DNA from: Alphaproteobacteria bacterium
Lineage (GTDB): Bacteria; Pseudomonadota; Alphaproteobacteria; Micropepsales; Micropepsaceae
DNA: 6,362 bases
Direction of reading: 5' to 3'
NCBI GenBank assembly: GCA_026400305.1
Contig: JAPLPI010000034.1
Coordinates: forward strand, 1-6,362
The notes under the pieces were generated by a model. It searched no databases and was not told where the DNA came from. It saw only the letters and a list, made by a program, of their open reading frames with translations. Each line of letters opens with the position of its first letter. The stretch's first letter is position 1. A program made the translations under genes and the position numbers. Of the stretch, positions 6,052 to 6,362 are shown one piece after another.

Positions 6052-6099
6052 TCGCGAATACGGGTTCAGTTTCTTGACGATCCGCGGAGCAATTCGCGA
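6052..6099. repeat. Inverted repeat between tRNA-Leu and the methyltransferase gene
   Basis: TCGCGAAT at 6052-6059 is repeated as its exact reverse complement at 6092-6099, 32 bases apart. The repeat begins ten bases after the tRNA CCA end. No T tract follows the second arm, so it does not look like an ordinary intrinsic terminator. It could be a tRNA 3' processing or termination structure, or an operator pair just upstream of the next promoter at 6103. Chance is also possible for an 8-base match. Confidence 0.35.
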
Positions 6100-6102
6100 T
6101 GG

Positions 6103-6130
6103 TTGACTTGCAATCCGGATGGCCTAGCCT
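6103..6130 (+). promoter_or_regulatory. Probable promoter of the secreted methyltransferase gene
   Basis: TTGACT (6103-6108) matches five of six bases of the sigma-70 -35 element and is followed, after 16 bases, by TAGCCT (6125-6130), a weaker -10. Transcription would start at about 6137, leaving a leader of some 28 bases that includes the ribosome binding site. A second TTGACG at 6074-6079 has no good -10 at the right distance. Confidence 0.5.
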
Positions 6131-6164
6131 CCTCTCCAACCACAATCTTTCGGAGAAAAAGATC

Positions 6165-6362
6165 ATGCGCTTTGCCATTACCGCCGCTCTCTTCACAACT
6201 GCCCTTTTGTGCGCGCCGGCCCTGGCCCAGAACGTCACGCCCGCCATTGCCGCCGCCGTGGCCGATGCCGGCCGCCCCGATGCCGACAAGGAACGCGACG
6301 CAGCCCGCAAGCCGGCCGAGGCGGTCGCGTTTGCCGGGGTAAAGCCCGGCATGGTGGTGGGC
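6165..6362 (+). CDS. Secreted class I SAM-dependent methyltransferase, COG4798-like (5' part only)
   Basis: The first 66 codons of a gene cut by the right edge. Seen: a signal peptide MRFAITAALFTTALLCAPALA (residues 1-21) with a cleavage site before Q22, then AVADAGRPDADKERDAARKP (31-50) and AEAVAFAGVKPGMVVG (51-66). The block 'R-P-x-x-D-x-x-R-D-x-x-R-K-P-A-E-x-x-x-F-x-G-V-K-P-G-M-x-V' is how the predicted methyltransferases of COG4798 begin; the SAM-binding glycine loop would follow directly beyond the window. The substrate of these exported proteins is not known to me, and how SAM would reach a periplasmic enzyme is unclear. Start at ATG 6165, with GGAG at 6152-6155 nine bases upstream; a signal peptide starting exactly here supports it. 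It has its own promoter candidate and is preceded by tRNA-Leu. Confidence 0.75.
   Translation, partial: MRFAITAALFTTALLCAPALAQNVTPAIAAAVADAGRPDADKERDAARKPAEAVAFAGVKPGMVVG

Noticed and set aside
5958..6099. tRNA-Leu as the attachment site of an integrated island
   Set aside because: No integrase, no second copy of the tRNA 3' end and no change in gene character on the downstream side within the window.
5195..6106. Plus-strand open frame of 303 codons
   Set aside because: It lies antisense to bioB and reads straight through the tRNA gene; high GC content makes such long shadow frames common.

Overview
The window looks like an ordinary stretch of a GC-rich alphaproteobacterial chromosome. The protein types support this: a TorF-like outer-membrane protein, a DUF1058-type SH3 protein, a biotin synthase and a secreted COG4798-type methyltransferase. 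So does a promoter of the Caulobacter housekeeping type in front of the tRNA gene. The sequence does not fix the genus. I see no integrase, transposase, CRISPR array, phage gene or toxin-antitoxin pair.

Layout, left to right. (1) Bases 1-750, minus strand: the start of an arsenic-resistance operon. An ArsR repressor (arsR) overlaps an arsenate reductase (arsC) by four bases, and arsC runs off the left edge. A promoter with a likely operator lies in front of arsR, and a strong intrinsic terminator insulates the operon from the gene upstream. (2) Bases 775-1557, minus strand: a TorF-family outer-membrane protein of unknown substrate. (3) Bases 1558-1878: a 321-base intergenic region with a perfect 15-base palindrome between two weak divergent promoter candidates. 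(4) Bases 1879-3049, plus strand: a histidine phosphatase followed by a secreted two-repeat SH3 protein. (5) Bases 3046-5866, minus strand: bioB, a small DUF2905-like membrane protein and purH, closely packed and probably one transcript read from bioB towards purH. The purH stop codon overlaps the stop codon of the converging SH3 gene. (6) Bases 5906-6041, plus strand: tRNA-Leu(CAA) with a recognisable promoter, divergent from bioB. (7) Bases 6042-6362, plus strand: an inverted repeat, a promoter and the start of a secreted SAM-dependent methyltransferase that is cut by the right edge.

The genes work as separate modules: arsenate detoxification, an envelope protein, biotin synthesis with the last two steps of IMP synthesis, and leucine decoding. 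I found no convincing undescribed system. The points most worth checking are the palindrome shared by divergent promoters, the bioB-DUF2905-purH arrangement, and the overlapping convergent stop codons with no visible terminator.
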